Shown here piece by piece: positions 9,183 through 18,257 of a stretch of DNA of 64,000 bases. The notes beneath the pieces are model-generated. The model saw nothing but the letters and a program-made list of their open reading frames with translations, searched no databases and was not told the DNA's origin. The stretch is from Kapaibacterium sp044224925 (GTDB lineage: Bacteria; Bacteroidota; Ignavibacteria; Kapaibacteriales; Kapaibacteriaceae): assembly GCA_044224925.1 (NCBI GenBank), contig JBGAJM010000007.1, forward strand, positions 1-64,000. Reading direction: 5' to 3'. A program made the position numbers and the translations under genes. The stretch's first letter is position 1. Every line of letters starts with the position of its first letter.

Positions 9183-9934
9183 CGGATCGTGAGCGTTCGC
9201 ATCTCACCGACAGTATCTTGATGAACGGGGCTCCTGGCCCCGTTCGTCGTTTCAGGCGGATCGGAGAGCACACTCGTCCACGCATCCAGCAAGGCATCGG
9301 CCTCGCGATGCCACGGCATCAACGTTAGGTTGAGCTCGCGGAACGTGGGTCCGTGATGCAGGTGCACCAGGTGACAGAGCTCGTGCACCACCACGCTCTC
9401 GATGCAGGCATCGGGGGTGCGGATCAGGTATTCGTTCAGGGTGATCGTGCCGGACGAACTGCAACTGCCCCAGCGGCGCGACATTTTGCGCATGCGAAGG
9501 CCGGCATAGCGAAGTCCGGGAAGACCAATGGCCGGCAAATGGCGGGCGATCAGCTCTTCGAACAGCCCTTCCGCCTCGCGCCGTTGCCACCGTGCCACAG
9601 CTTTCTGTGCATGGAGCGGAGTGGCGGTAAGGGAGGCAGGGAGGAGAAGGGTATCGGCATGGCGACGTGGGGTTCGCAGCGGCTCGGAACTCGGTTCCCA
9701 GCGGAGGAGCCCACCACGGTGATAGAATTCGTTTGCATGGCTTCGCATCGGGATCACGGAACGGGCCGTGGCGGCCTGGGCCACCTTGCCGGCGATCCAG
9801 TCGAAGCGCGATCGGAGAAAGTGTTCAATGTCGGCAACGGACGTGCGCATCGGCGAGCGGACCACGACGGTCCCGGCAGCATGGATCTCGACGGAAAGCG
9901 TGCGACGACGCGAGCGGACCAGACGGTAGATCAA
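9098..9934 (-). CDS. YgjP-type M48-like metallopeptidase
   Basis: 278 residues. A short beta-rich N-terminus (SRRRTLSVEIHAAGTVVVRSP) precedes the catalytic part with RKMSRRWGSCSSSGTITLNEYLI and the zinc motif HELCHLVHLHHGPTF near residues 187-201, typical of the YgjP/DUF45 family. The start is a TTG at 9934 with AAGG a few bases upstream; an in-frame stop lies just beyond it. Family members usually end soon after the third zinc ligand region, whereas this one carries about 50 extra residues that run through a strong hairpin (9223-9245) and into the antisense of the bacilliredoxin gene. Confidence 0.75.
   Translation of the reverse strand: MIYRLVRSRRRTLSVEIHAAGTVVVRSPMRTSVADIEHFLRSRFDWIAGKVAQAATARSVIPMRSHANEFYHRGGLLRWEPSSEPLRTPRRHADTLLLPASLTATPLHAQKAVARWQRREAEGLFEELIARHLPAIGLPGLRYAGLRMRKMSRRWGSCSSSGTITLNEYLIRTPDACIESVVVHELCHLVHLHHGPTFRELNLTLMPWHREADALLDAWTSVLSDPPETTNGARSPVHQDTVGEMRTLTIRQAEALAPSLSNAEVSAEAIISGVRPSI
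9223..9245. terminator. Perfect hairpin between convergent genes
   Basis: GAACGGGGC, loop TCCTG, GCCCCGTTC: a perfect 9-bp GC-rich stem 41 bases after the bacilliredoxin stop and inside the C-terminal coding part of the opposing peptidase gene. It has no uridine tract on either strand, so it is at best a bidirectional or Rho-assisted terminator. Confidence 0.45.
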
Positions 9935-9972
9935 TGTAACCTTCAGTTCTGACCATTGTTAATGACAACGCA

Positions 9973-10536
9973 ATGAAGCGGCGGCTGGGCGAATATAGTG
10001 ATGGCGATCTCTACGCCATGTTACGTGGGGACGATCGGGAAGAAGCGTTTCGTGAACTGTACGCGCGTTTTTCTCCCAACGTCTTCGCCTATTGCATGCG
10101 CGTACTGGGAAGTCAGGACCGAGCCTACGACATCTATCAGGAAACGTTCATGCGCTTCTTTCAAAGCGCCGAACGACACCCCCAGCTGGACAACGTCCGG
10201 GCCTACGTGCTCACTATCTGCCGGAACCTGTGCCTGAACGAGAAAAAGCGCAGTGCACAGACCGCCGCCCTTGAATTCGACGACACACTGTACAATCCCG
10301 GTGAAGGTCGCGAGGCGGAACGGAGCGAAATGATGGGACTGATCACCATGGCCATGGAGCTCCTCCCCCACGACATGAAAGAGGCATTTGTGCTGCGCGA
10401 GTACGACGGGCTGTCGTACAACGAGATCAGCGACATGCTTCAGATCAAACTGGAAACGGCCAAGGTTCGGGTGTTCCGCGCCCGACAGAAGATCAAGGAG
10501 ATCTTGGAGCCGTATCTGAACGAACTGCAAAAGTGA
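9973..10536 (+). CDS. ECF-family RNA polymerase sigma factor
   Basis: 187 residues. Region 2 (about 24-95) includes FRELYARFSPNVFAYCMRVLG and DIYQETFMRFF. Region 4 (about 125-178) includes LPHDMKEAFVLREYDGLSYNEISDMLQIKLETAKVRVFRARQKI, the -35-binding helix-turn-helix. Nothing in the length departs from the ECF family. The next gene starts one base after its stop and begins with an anti-sigma-like domain, so the two probably form a sigma/anti-sigma pair. Confidence 0.9.
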   Translation: MKRRLGEYSDGDLYAMLRGDDREEAFRELYARFSPNVFAYCMRVLGSQDRAYDIYQETFMRFFQSAERHPQLDNVRAYVLTICRNLCLNEKKRSAQTAALEFDDTLYNPGEGREAERSEMMGLITMAMELLPHDMKEAFVLREYDGLSYNEISDMLQIKLETAKVRVFRARQKIKEILEPYLNELQK

Positions 10537-10537
10537 G

Positions 10538-11815
10538 ATGACCATGGACCCGAATCATAGCGACCTCATTCAGATGCTCCTCGACGGAGAGCTGGACTCG
10601 ATGTACGATGCACGGCTGTTCGGCGAACTCTCGACGAACGGAGACCTGCGCAACGAACTAAAACAACAGCTCGCCATCCGGAACGAAGTATCGCACGACC
10701 GCATGGCCCTGATCCCACCGGCCTCCCTCACGGGTGCCGTGTTCAGCGGACTGGGCTTCACCGCACCAATGGCCGGCGCCGCTGCCGGTGCTGCCGGCGG
10801 ATTCGTGGCCACCTGGCTGGGACGCATCGGCGTTCCGATCGCGGCCGCGGTGTTGGCGACGGGGGCGATGCAATACGCTGCGCGGGACACTGAGAGTGCG
10901 ACGCTGGCGCGGGACACGAAGAGTGCGACGCTGGCGCGGGACGCGAAGACGCGGGACACTGAAGTGGGACGCTCGGAAGCCTCGCGGGACACTAGGAGTG
11001 GGACGCTTGCGCGGGACGAGTACGCGAAGACGCGGGACACTGAGAGTGGGACGCTAACGCGGGACACTAGGAGTGGGACGCTGGCGCGGGACGAGTACGC
11101 GAAGACGCGGGACACTGAGAGTGCGACGCTTGCGCGGGACACTAGGAGTGGGACGCTGGCGCGGGACACTGAGAGTGTGACGCTAGTGCGCGACGCGGAG
11201 CGTGAGACGATGGCGGAGGCGCCGGTATCGCGGGTGATGATGTCGAATTCCATTGACCTGCAGCGGCAGGAAGAGCCGAAGACGTTGCAGTCCATGCAAT
11301 TGCAGAACACGCGGGCGGCATGGGACGAATACCCTGCCTTTACTCTGCAGGCGCGTGGGTTCTCGCTGAAGCCGATGACGGAAACGTCCGTGGATGCGCA
11401 AACGCAGTGGTATCAGAACCTTGGTCTGGCCATGATCTACAAGCTCTCCGACCACCACTCCGTTGGTGTGGAATTCGGCAGCGAGGTCTTCCCGCAGGTG
11501 TTCGATGGAACGCGGCCGAACGGACAGGTCGTGCGCTATGAACAGCAGCCGTCGAGCATGTGGGCTGCCGCCGTCTACCGGTACAGCTTCGATGGTATTG
11601 GCGAGACGAGTTTCCGTCCCATCCTGCAGGGTTCGTTCGGTGGCACGAAATACGGTCCGCTTGGTCGGGCCATGCTCGGCATGTCCTACTCCCCTGTCGG
11701 TCCGCTCAGCTTCATCCTTGGCATTGAAGGGGCCACCATGGCCTATCAGTATCAGCAGAATTGGTTCACATCGTCCAAGATCGGACTCACGTACGGCATG
11801 GCCGTGCGCTTCTAA
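10538..11815 (+). CDS. Anti-sigma-like/RDT-repeat/beta-barrel fusion protein
   Basis: 425 residues in three parts. Residues 1-55 (LIQMLLDGELDSMYDARLFGELSTNGDLRNELKQ) resemble the helical sigma-binding end of anti-sigma factors without zinc ligands. Residues about 75-112 are Ala/Gly-rich and hydrophobic with a likely membrane segment (IGVPIAAAVLATGAMQ). Residues 115-222 are a degenerate 9-residue repeat, RDTESATLA. Residues about 262-425 are rich in alternating beta strands and end in GMAVRF, like an outer-membrane barrel. This could bridge inner and outer membranes to signal envelope state to the adjacent ECF factor; that is inference. It may instead be an inner-membrane protein with a soluble beta domain. 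Confidence 0.6.
   Translation: MTMDPNHSDLIQMLLDGELDSMYDARLFGELSTNGDLRNELKQQLAIRNEVSHDRMALIPPASLTGAVFSGLGFTAPMAGAAAGAAGGFVATWLGRIGVPIAAAVLATGAMQYAARDTESATLARDTKSATLARDAKTRDTEVGRSEASRDTRSGTLARDEYAKTRDTESGTLTRDTRSGTLARDEYAKTRDTESATLARDTRSGTLARDTESVTLVRDAERETMAEAPVSRVMMSNSIDLQRQEEPKTLQSMQLQNTRAAWDEYPAFTLQARGFSLKPMTETSVDAQTQWYQNLGLAMIYKLSDHHSVGVEFGSEVFPQVFDGTRPNGQVVRYEQQPSSMWAAAVYRYSFDGIGETSFRPILQGSFGGTKYGPLGRAMLGMSYSPVGPLSFILGIEGATMAYQYQQNWFTSSKIGLTYGMAVRF
10882..11203 (+). repeat. Degenerate 27-base coding repeat (GGGACACT/GCGACGCT)
   Basis: About ten units of the type CGGGACACTGAGAGTGCGACGCTGG, some with an inserted GAGTACGCGAAGA segment, encoding RDTESATLA-like nonapeptides. The GGGACACT core also appears in the composite repeats at 52.7-57.4 kb, there mostly read on the opposite strand. 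Confidence 0.85.
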
Positions 11816-11839
11816 CTGTCAATAACTTCAGGTTCACGT

Positions 11840-12415
11840 ATGTTCTCTCGTTCTTGTTCAACTATCCTGGCCCTTGGCCTTGCCGCCTTACTGGCGAGTT
11901 GCGCCTCCCCGCTCGACTCGGACGCGCCTCGAAAAGAGACCGCGGTGACGGCGGCTCCCAAGGTCGTCCCCTCGGCCGTCACGTTCGAGGTATCGAGCGC
12001 CAAAGGACAGTATGCCTCGTTCGGCACGCCGACCATCCGTGTGGACACGACCACGGAACCCTGCACTGTCTGGATTGGCAACATGCAGATGACGGTGACG
12101 GCAGATCCGGGTCAAGTGCCTTTGCTGCAAAGCTTTACGCTGAACGTCGACTCCATTTCGGCCGACTCGCAGCTCGAAAACCTCCTAGGTCCGCAAATGG
12201 TGCTGGCCCTGAACATCGACTCGTCCCAGCCCCCGCTGATCGTGAATGCCGATGCCACGAACAACACGGCCAGCCTGGTGATCTCCGAGCTGGAACGCAA
12301 GCCCGGAGAGCCATTGCAAATGGTGGTGAGTATCTATATCATTGCCAACAAAGCCCTGCTGATCCCGGGTCAAAAGCAGGAAACGCTCTTCGGCGAGATC
12401 CATATCACGATGTAG
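11840..12415 (+). CDS. Hypothetical lipoprotein
   Basis: 191 residues. The signal sequence ends in a lipobox, LLASC (cysteine near residue 21), so the mature protein should be lipid-anchored. The body is beta-rich with no recognised domain. It lies 24 bases after the anti-sigma fusion, suggesting membership in the sigma-factor operon. Confidence 0.7.
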   Translation: MFSRSCSTILALGLAALLASCASPLDSDAPRKETAVTAAPKVVPSAVTFEVSSAKGQYASFGTPTIRVDTTTEPCTVWIGNMQMTVTADPGQVPLLQSFTLNVDSISADSQLENLLGPQMVLALNIDSSQPPLIVNADATNNTASLVISELERKPGEPLQMVVSIYIIANKALLIPGQKQETLFGEIHITM

Positions 12416-12509
12416 CACTTTTCACTGTAACGTAGTTCCACCGAGTGGATTCTTCGACCCGATTGATCAACGCATCTTTCGGGTTGAATTTTTTTTGAGG
12501 AGGTTTTCA

Positions 12510-14813
12510 ATGAGAACTCAGTTCTCCTTCATTCGCACACTGGCCATGGCCGTTGTCGTTCTTTCGGCAAGCGTCGTGGCAGCATTCGCAGGCACTCCGT
12601 TGCCACCACGCGAATACGGCGCCTACGTGATGGGCGATCAGAACAATCAGGTCGTTCTTTTGAAGTGGTATGCCACGCAAGATGGACCCACGGCAACGTC
12701 GTTCAACATCTATCAGGCAGCAGGAGAGACCGAAGACGTGTCGAAGTTCGACAAGATCGGATCCGTCGAGGCAAAGCCCCAAGAGCCGAACGCTCCGGCG
12801 AACAAGTACACATTCGAAGTACGCGATCTGAAAGAAGGAACGTATTCGTTCTTCATTCGCGCCGTGAATGACGAAGGTGAAGGCGAGCGCTCGGTGATCC
12901 GCGTGGCCGTGATCAAGATCAAAGTGGTAAAAGAAGGCATCTGGTTCGTATCGCAGCCGATCTCGTATGCCTACGCCGGAAAGCCATACTCCTACAAGGC
13001 ACGCGCAGAAGCAAATCCTGCCGGCACCATCACGTATGTGCTGGTACAAGGTCCGGACGGCATGACGATCAATGCTGAAACGGGAGAGATCTCGTGGACA
13101 CCAACGGCAGAGCAAGCCGGCAAGGGTTACTTGATCATCGTCAAGGCCTTCATCGATGGCACGGACCGTTCCGTACAGCAGAAGTTCGAGATCGCAGTGA
13201 AGACAGAAGGCGGCGGCGACAAGCCACGCTTCTGCTCCCTCATCAAGGGTCGTGTGACGATCGAGGGCACCACCACGGTTGTGTCGAATGGTATCGTGAC
13301 CGCATGGATGCTGAAGAAGAGCGAGAAGGACCCATCCAAGGAAGTTTTGGTCCCCGTCTACAAGGCAGAGATCAAGCAAGGCGTTTACACTCTCAACCTT
13401 CCTGCCGGAACGTATAAGATCCGCGTCGAAGGCGCCGGCTTCTATGCTGAGTGGAACGAGAACGTAGAAGAGCCAGCCGATGCCACGGAAGTGGTCACGG
13501 AATGCGACAAGACCATCGAACTGAACTTCGTCGTCACAGAAAAGCCTGAGCCGGTGAAGTATGTTGTTTCGGGTCGCGTGACCGACGAAGCAACGGGCGA
13601 AGGCATCAAGGCCATCGTGATCTTCGAAGCAAAGAAGAAGGACGGCAATGTTGTGGATGCCAAGTACCTCCGCATTGTTGTTGAAACGAATGCCAATGGC
13701 GAATATGAAGTGAAGCTTCCTTCTGGTGTGGACTTCATCGCCCACGCAGAAGCAGCCGGTGGCAAGAACGACCGTCCTGTCTATCTCGTAGAATTCTACA
13801 ACGAAGTGGCAACGGCGAACGAAGCCACGGTGATCAACCTTACCGAAGCAATGACAGGTGTGAACTTCACACTTGCAAAGCGTCCGGTGTTCGCGAACTC
13901 GATCTCGGGTACGCTTACCGACAGCAATGGCGCAGCCGTCCGCGGTCGTGTATCGGTCTATCAAGTGATCACCAAGGGCAATGAGACCGGCAAGCGCTTT
14001 GCAACAACGGTCGAAACCGACACCAACGGCAACTACACCATCACGAATCTCGAGCCTGGCACCTACATCGTCTTCGCATCGGCCGGTGAGAAGTCCAACT
14101 TCGTACCAGGCTGGTATGTGAGCGGTGACTTCGCAGCGAACGAGTGGAAGAACGCAACCGAGATCACGGTTGGCGAAGACACGAACACCGACGGTGTCGT
14201 GATCAAGCTCAAGCAAGTTCAAGGCAAGCGCGGCAAGGGTCGCGTACGCGGTGTGGTCTTCGGTCGTGGCGGCGAGATCAAGGTTGGCGGCGAAGCCCCA
14301 CAAGGCAGCACGGGCATCATTGGCGCCTTCGTGGTGGCCAAGGATGATCAAGGCAACGTGGTCGACTACATGATCAGCGAGAACGATGGTGCCTATCAGC
14401 TCGACGAACTGGGTATCGGCACCATGACGATCACCGCCGATCGCCTGGACTACAATGCAGCAACGACAACGTTGGCTGTCGACGACAAGTCGAACTCCGA
14501 TCAGCAAGCCACCCTGGAACTGCTGAAGACGGTCACGAGTGTCGAGATGCCAACAACGAGCGTTTCCTCCTTCAACGTCTATCCAAACCCGGCATCGGCC
14601 GAGGCAACGATTCAGTTCCCGGCTACAACGGGCACGGCATCGGTCTCCATCCTCACCATGACCGGCGTTGTTGTCGCAACACAGTCGGTTGACGTGCAGG
14701 ACGGACTCACCACGGCGATCATGAACACAACGTCGCTCACAAGCGGACGCTACCTCGTTCAGGTCTCCAACAACGGTCGCCTCTTCGCACTGCCGATGAC
14801 GATCGTTCGCTAA
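12510..14813 (+). CDS. Type IX-secreted protein with fibronectin and carboxypeptidase-regulatory-like domains
   Basis: 767 residues. The start at 12510 is supported by GAGGAGG seven bases upstream. Signal peptide 1-25; fibronectin type III-like domain (about 30-135, YSFFIRAVNDEGEGE); putative-Ig/cadherin-like domain (about 140-230, PISYAYAGKPYSYKARAEANP); three carboxypeptidase regulatory-like beta-sandwiches (TNANGEYEVKLPSG, TDTNGNYTITNLEPGTYIV, ENDGAYQLDELGIG); and a C-terminal sorting domain (SSFNVYPNPASAEATIQFP...SGRYLVQVSNNG). Codon use is unusually rich in GAA and AAG, as in highly expressed genes. It has a strong ribosome site and its own terminator, so it may be an abundant surface protein. 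Confidence 0.8.
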   Translation: MRTQFSFIRTLAMAVVVLSASVVAAFAGTPLPPREYGAYVMGDQNNQVVLLKWYATQDGPTATSFNIYQAAGETEDVSKFDKIGSVEAKPQEPNAPANKYTFEVRDLKEGTYSFFIRAVNDEGEGERSVIRVAVIKIKVVKEGIWFVSQPISYAYAGKPYSYKARAEANPAGTITYVLVQGPDGMTINAETGEISWTPTAEQAGKGYLIIVKAFIDGTDRSVQQKFEIAVKTEGGGDKPRFCSLIKGRVTIEGTTTVVSNGIVTAWMLKKSEKDPSKEVLVPVYKAEIKQGVYTLNLPAGTYKIRVEGAGFYAEWNENVEEPADATEVVTECDKTIELNFVVTEKPEPVKYVVSGRVTDEATGEGIKAIVIFEAKKKDGNVVDAKYLRIVVETNANGEYEVKLPSGVDFIAHAEAAGGKNDRPVYLVEFYNEVATANEATVINLTEAMTGVNFTLAKRPVFANSISGTLTDSNGAAVRGRVSVYQVITKGNETGKRFATTVETDTNGNYTITNLEPGTYIVFASAGEKSNFVPGWYVSGDFAANEWKNATEITVGEDTNTDGVVIKLKQVQGKRGKGRVRGVVFGRGGEIKVGGEAPQGSTGIIGAFVVAKDDQGNVVDYMISENDGAYQLDELGIGTMTITADRLDYNAATTTLAVDDKSNSDQQATLELLKTVTSVEMPTTSVSSFNVYPNPASAEATIQFPATTGTASVSILTMTGVVVATQSVDVQDGLTTAIMNTTSLTSGRYLVQVSNNGRLFALPMTIVR

Positions 14814-14834
14814 GCGCACGAACGCAGCACTCTC

Positions 14835-14872
14835 AACGCCCGGGCGATCCATTCGCTCGGGCGTTTTTTTTT
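14835..14872 (+). terminator. Intrinsic terminator
   Basis: AACGCCCGGGCG, loop ATCCATT, CGCTCGGGCGTT gives a 12-bp stem with one G-U pair, followed by a run of T. It ends the preceding secreted-protein gene. Confidence 0.9.
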
Positions 14873-14887
14873 CTATGTTGGGGTCCT

Positions 14888-16855
14888 ATGAGATCTCACC
14901 TTGCCGCCCTCGCAACGATCGTCCTTGCCCTTGCACCCTGCATGCTGCGCGCACAAGGGCCATCGCTTCCCACCGAATTCATCCAGCAGCCCTTCGATGT
15001 GCAGCGCTACGACGTGGCCGCCTATGTGAATGACCTTCCGTCGAAGTTCATTCTCGGTCAATGCGTGATCACCGTGAACTGGATCGCCGACCAACCGAAT
15101 GCCACGTTCCCCTTCCACCTTCGATCGCTGACGATCGACTCCGTGGTCGTGCGCAAAACGCAGCTCACCGTGACCACCATCGGCAAACCAAGCGATGCGT
15201 CGTATCACCACGAGATCGGCTTGGGCGCACGCAATGCAGGGCAGGCCGATACCATTCGCATCCACTATCATGGAACGATGACGCAAGAGCTCGGCACAGG
15301 ACAGTGGGGCGGCGTGCAGTATCAAGACTCCGTGCTGTATGCCATGGGCGTTGGCTTTCAAAACAACTACGTGAGCGCCACGCAGCACTGGATGCCGTGC
15401 TACGATCATCCGAGTGACAAGGCCACCCTGCACACCACGTTCTTCTCGCCCGTGAACGTGCGCGTGGCATCGAACGGTGCGTTGCAGCGCGATACCATTC
15501 TGAAGGGCACACCATCGAACGTGCGCATGACGCAATGGGAAGAGTCGCACGATTGCGCCACGTACCTGATGACGTTCGTGGCCGCGCCCTATACGATCCT
15601 CGACCTTGGCACAGAGCCTGTTCCGATGCAGGTGTATTCGTTGCGACGTGACTCGGTGGCAACGAGCAAGAGTTTCTCATTGCTCCCCAACATGGTCACT
15701 CTCTTGCAACAGCGCTTCACACCGTATCCATTCGACAAGGTGGGCTATGCCAACACCACGCGCGGATCGATGGAACATCAAACGATGATCTGCTTTGCCC
15801 TGAGCATCTCGCAAAGCGGCGACACGGTGAACGCCACGGCCGCACATGAGCTCGCCCATCAGTGGTTCGGCGATCTCGTCACCCCCATCGACTTCCGTCA
15901 TGCCTGGCTGACCGAAGGCTTTGCAACGTATTGCGAATCGTTGTGGCACGAGCATCTCTTTGGCAACACGGGCTATCTCAAGATGGAAGGTAGCAAGGCG
16001 AGTGACTACATGCTGCGCATTGCTCGCACATCGGGCATTGGTACGCGCGAAGGTGTGTTCGCTATCTACGACTTCCCGCGTGCCACCACATCGAACTATC
16101 CCGAGACCATCTACAAGAAGGGCGACGTGGTGCTTGGCATGTTGCGCGCGCTCATGGGCGACGAGGCCTTCTTTGGTGGACTCCGTCGGTACTTGAACGA
16201 CCATGCCTATGGCAATGCGTCGACGTCGGATCTTGTTACCGCACTCGACGTGAACACTTCTGTCGACGTGACGTCCTACATCACCGAATGGATCTATGGC
16301 AAGGGATGGGCAAAGCTTCGCGTGGAGTTGCAGCCGGGCACTACGTCCACCCGCATTCGCATCACGCAAGTGCAACGCGATCTCGACACATCGTGGACGC
16401 TGTACTCACAACTGCCATTGAACTGTACGTATACCGATGTAAGCGGCGCACAGCGCGATACGGTCTTCGTCTTCAGTGGCACATCGCCCTTGGAGTTCGA
16501 CGTGGCATCGGCCGCCTCGCTCAAGATCAACGACGGCTCGCACTGTCGGTCGCTCGTCCAAGTGGTCCAGACCACCAGCGTCGCCGTAGGTCCGTCGCCC
16601 ACATCCTACGACATCACCCTCGCCCCGAATCCGGCCTCCACACACGTAAAGCTCACGCGCACGGATGCAACGCATGCGAGTACGGTGGATGTGGTAGATG
16701 TGGGTGGTGCATCGTGCTATCATGCCACATGGGAGGCGGGAAGCGCATCCATGCTTGTTCCCACGTCGGCTTGCGCAAATGGCGCCTACACTGTTGCGAT
16801 CCGCACGGATGGTCGCCTTGCCACCCTTCCGCTCTTGCTCACACCTTCATGGTGA
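14888..16855 (+). CDS. M1-family metalloaminopeptidase with type IX sorting domain
   Basis: 655 residues, secreted (signal peptide 1-22, ending LRAQ). The zinc site HELAHQWFGDLVTP begins at residue 320, with the third ligand in WLTEGFATYCE about 19 residues on, as in gluzincins. The exopeptidase motif is GSMEH rather than the canonical GAMEN, a variant seen in secreted members. The last ~75 residues (YDITLAPNPASTHVKLTR...ACANGAYTVAIRTDG) form a type IX sorting domain. It probably releases N-terminal amino acids from peptides outside the cell. Its end overlaps the opposing ABC permease gene by 17 bases. Confidence 0.88.
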   Translation: MRSHLAALATIVLALAPCMLRAQGPSLPTEFIQQPFDVQRYDVAAYVNDLPSKFILGQCVITVNWIADQPNATFPFHLRSLTIDSVVVRKTQLTVTTIGKPSDASYHHEIGLGARNAGQADTIRIHYHGTMTQELGTGQWGGVQYQDSVLYAMGVGFQNNYVSATQHWMPCYDHPSDKATLHTTFFSPVNVRVASNGALQRDTILKGTPSNVRMTQWEESHDCATYLMTFVAAPYTILDLGTEPVPMQVYSLRRDSVATSKSFSLLPNMVTLLQQRFTPYPFDKVGYANTTRGSMEHQTMICFALSISQSGDTVNATAAHELAHQWFGDLVTPIDFRHAWLTEGFATYCESLWHEHLFGNTGYLKMEGSKASDYMLRIARTSGIGTREGVFAIYDFPRATTSNYPETIYKKGDVVLGMLRALMGDEAFFGGLRRYLNDHAYGNASTSDLVTALDVNTSVDVTSYITEWIYGKGWAKLRVELQPGTTSTRIRITQVQRDLDTSWTLYSQLPLNCTYTDVSGAQRDTVFVFSGTSPLEFDVASAASLKINDGSHCRSLVQVVQTTSVAVGPSPTSYDITLAPNPASTHVKLTRTDATHASTVDVVDVGGASCYHATWEAGSASMLVPTSACANGAYTVAIRTDGRLATLPLLLTPSW

Positions 16856-18164
16856 TCCACTTGGCAATGTCCTTGAACGACGGCTTGCGACCGTAGGACA
16901 GAATGCCGATGCGATAGATGCGCGATGCAAGCCACACGGCTCCGAAGAAGAAGCCGATACAGAGTGACATCGACGTGACCACTTGCCACCACGGCACATC
17001 GGTGGCAGCGAGGCGCACCGTCATCAGGATCGGTGCGAACAGCGGGATCAGCGAGAGGACAACGGCCAACGTTCCGTTCGGTGCGGCGATCACGTTGCCA
17101 ATGAACATGATCGTCAACACCACCGGCAGTGTGATCGGCAAGGTGAGCTGATTTGCGTCGGCCTCTTGATCCACGGCCGAACCCACGGCCGCATACAACG
17201 TTGCATAGATGAAGTAGCCTGCAAGGAAGAAGAAGATGAAGAGCAGGATGGTGCCAAGGGAGATGGAGGGAAGGGCAAAGGGAAGGGCGCTTGCCGCACC
17301 ACCGCTCATCTGCAGTTGCGCCTGTGCTTGCGGCATGTTCTTCACCATGTCCATGGCCTGATCCGGCTGCATTTGCGAGCTCAGAACGGCTCCCAGAGCC
17401 AAGACCACGCCAAGGCCCAATACGCCCCATGCGGCCAGTTGCGTGAGGCCCACGAGGCCGATGCCGATCACCTTGCCCATCATGATATGGAATGGTCGGG
17501 CTGACGAGGCCAGCACTTCGATGATGCGATTGGCCTTTTCATCGACCACGCCGCGCATCACCATGGAGCCATAGAGGAAGATCAGCATGTAGATCATGAA
17601 TCCGGCGAAGTAGCCCACCATGGCCGAGGCCTTGGAGGCATCTTCTTCCACGCCTTGTTCGGAGATCTTCAGCGATTGCATCACGATGCCCTCTTCGACC
17701 AGGCGGATCACCGATGTGTCGGTACCGACGCGACGGAGACGACCGTTCACTACAAGCGGTTCGATGGCATCCTGCACGCTCGACTCAAAGGCAATGCCCG
17801 AGCCGCCGCGCGAGAACAACGTCACCGCGCCGGAATCCAGCACGTCGGGCGGGATCACCACGTAGGCCTGGAGTCGTTCGTCGAGGACGGCCTGCTTCAG
17901 GTCGGCATCTGTCATCGTTCCGGCCGACGTGAACTGCGCCGTATCCGAGGCGATCACCTGTGCCCCGATCTGTCCACTCCTGTCCACCACGGCAACCTTC
18001 CCTTCCGCCCCGTCCCCTGCCAACATGGCCGCTACCACCGGAATGGCGATCAGAAGGGCCATGACAACGGGTCCGAGCAGCGTGAAAAGGACGAACCATT
18101 TACTCTTCACACGTGTTCTGTACTCGTGTGCAATGATGACGCGGATCTTCGATGGAGAGCTCAT
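16839..18164 (-). CDS. ABC-2 type transporter permease (NatB-like)
   Basis: 441 residues. A cytoplasmic start and first transmembrane helix (KWFVLFTLLGPVVMALLIAIPVVAAML) are followed by a large extracytoplasmic domain (about 45-190), then five further helices, as in the ABC-2/NatB family that exports sodium, drugs or peptides. No ATPase gene lies next to it, so the partner must be elsewhere. TAGCTTTA five bases before the ATG looks like a -7 element, implying a near-leaderless mRNA. Confidence 0.8.
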   Translation of the reverse strand: MSSPSKIRVIIAHEYRTRVKSKWFVLFTLLGPVVMALLIAIPVVAAMLAGDGAEGKVAVVDRSGQIGAQVIASDTAQFTSAGTMTDADLKQAVLDERLQAYVVIPPDVLDSGAVTLFSRGGSGIAFESSVQDAIEPLVVNGRLRRVGTDTSVIRLVEEGIVMQSLKISEQGVEEDASKASAMVGYFAGFMIYMLIFLYGSMVMRGVVDEKANRIIEVLASSARPFHIMMGKVIGIGLVGLTQLAAWGVLGLGVVLALGAVLSSQMQPDQAMDMVKNMPQAQAQLQMSGGAASALPFALPSISLGTILLFIFFFLAGYFIYATLYAAVGSAVDQEADANQLTLPITLPVVLTIMFIGNVIAAPNGTLAVVLSLIPLFAPILMTVRLAATDVPWWQVVTSMSLCIGFFFGAVWLASRIYRIGILSYGRKPSFKDIAKWITMKV

Positions 18165-18257
18165 GGCGTAAAGCTACGAGTTACGCGGATTTTCCCCATC
18201 GTAGAAGCAGAACCCTTCGTATTTTCGCATGCTATACTGAAACCGACGGAGCCCCAG

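Noticed and set aside
12507..14852. 781-residue open frame antisense to the large type IX protein gene
   Set aside because: Shadow of a strongly supported gene with signal peptide, good ribosome site and domains on the other strand; the antisense translation is Cys/His-rich with no domain pattern.
17655..18257. N-terminal extension of citrate synthase by about 200 residues
   Set aside because: It is antisense to the ABC permease and has no protein pattern; citrate synthase homology starts at the ATG at 18258.
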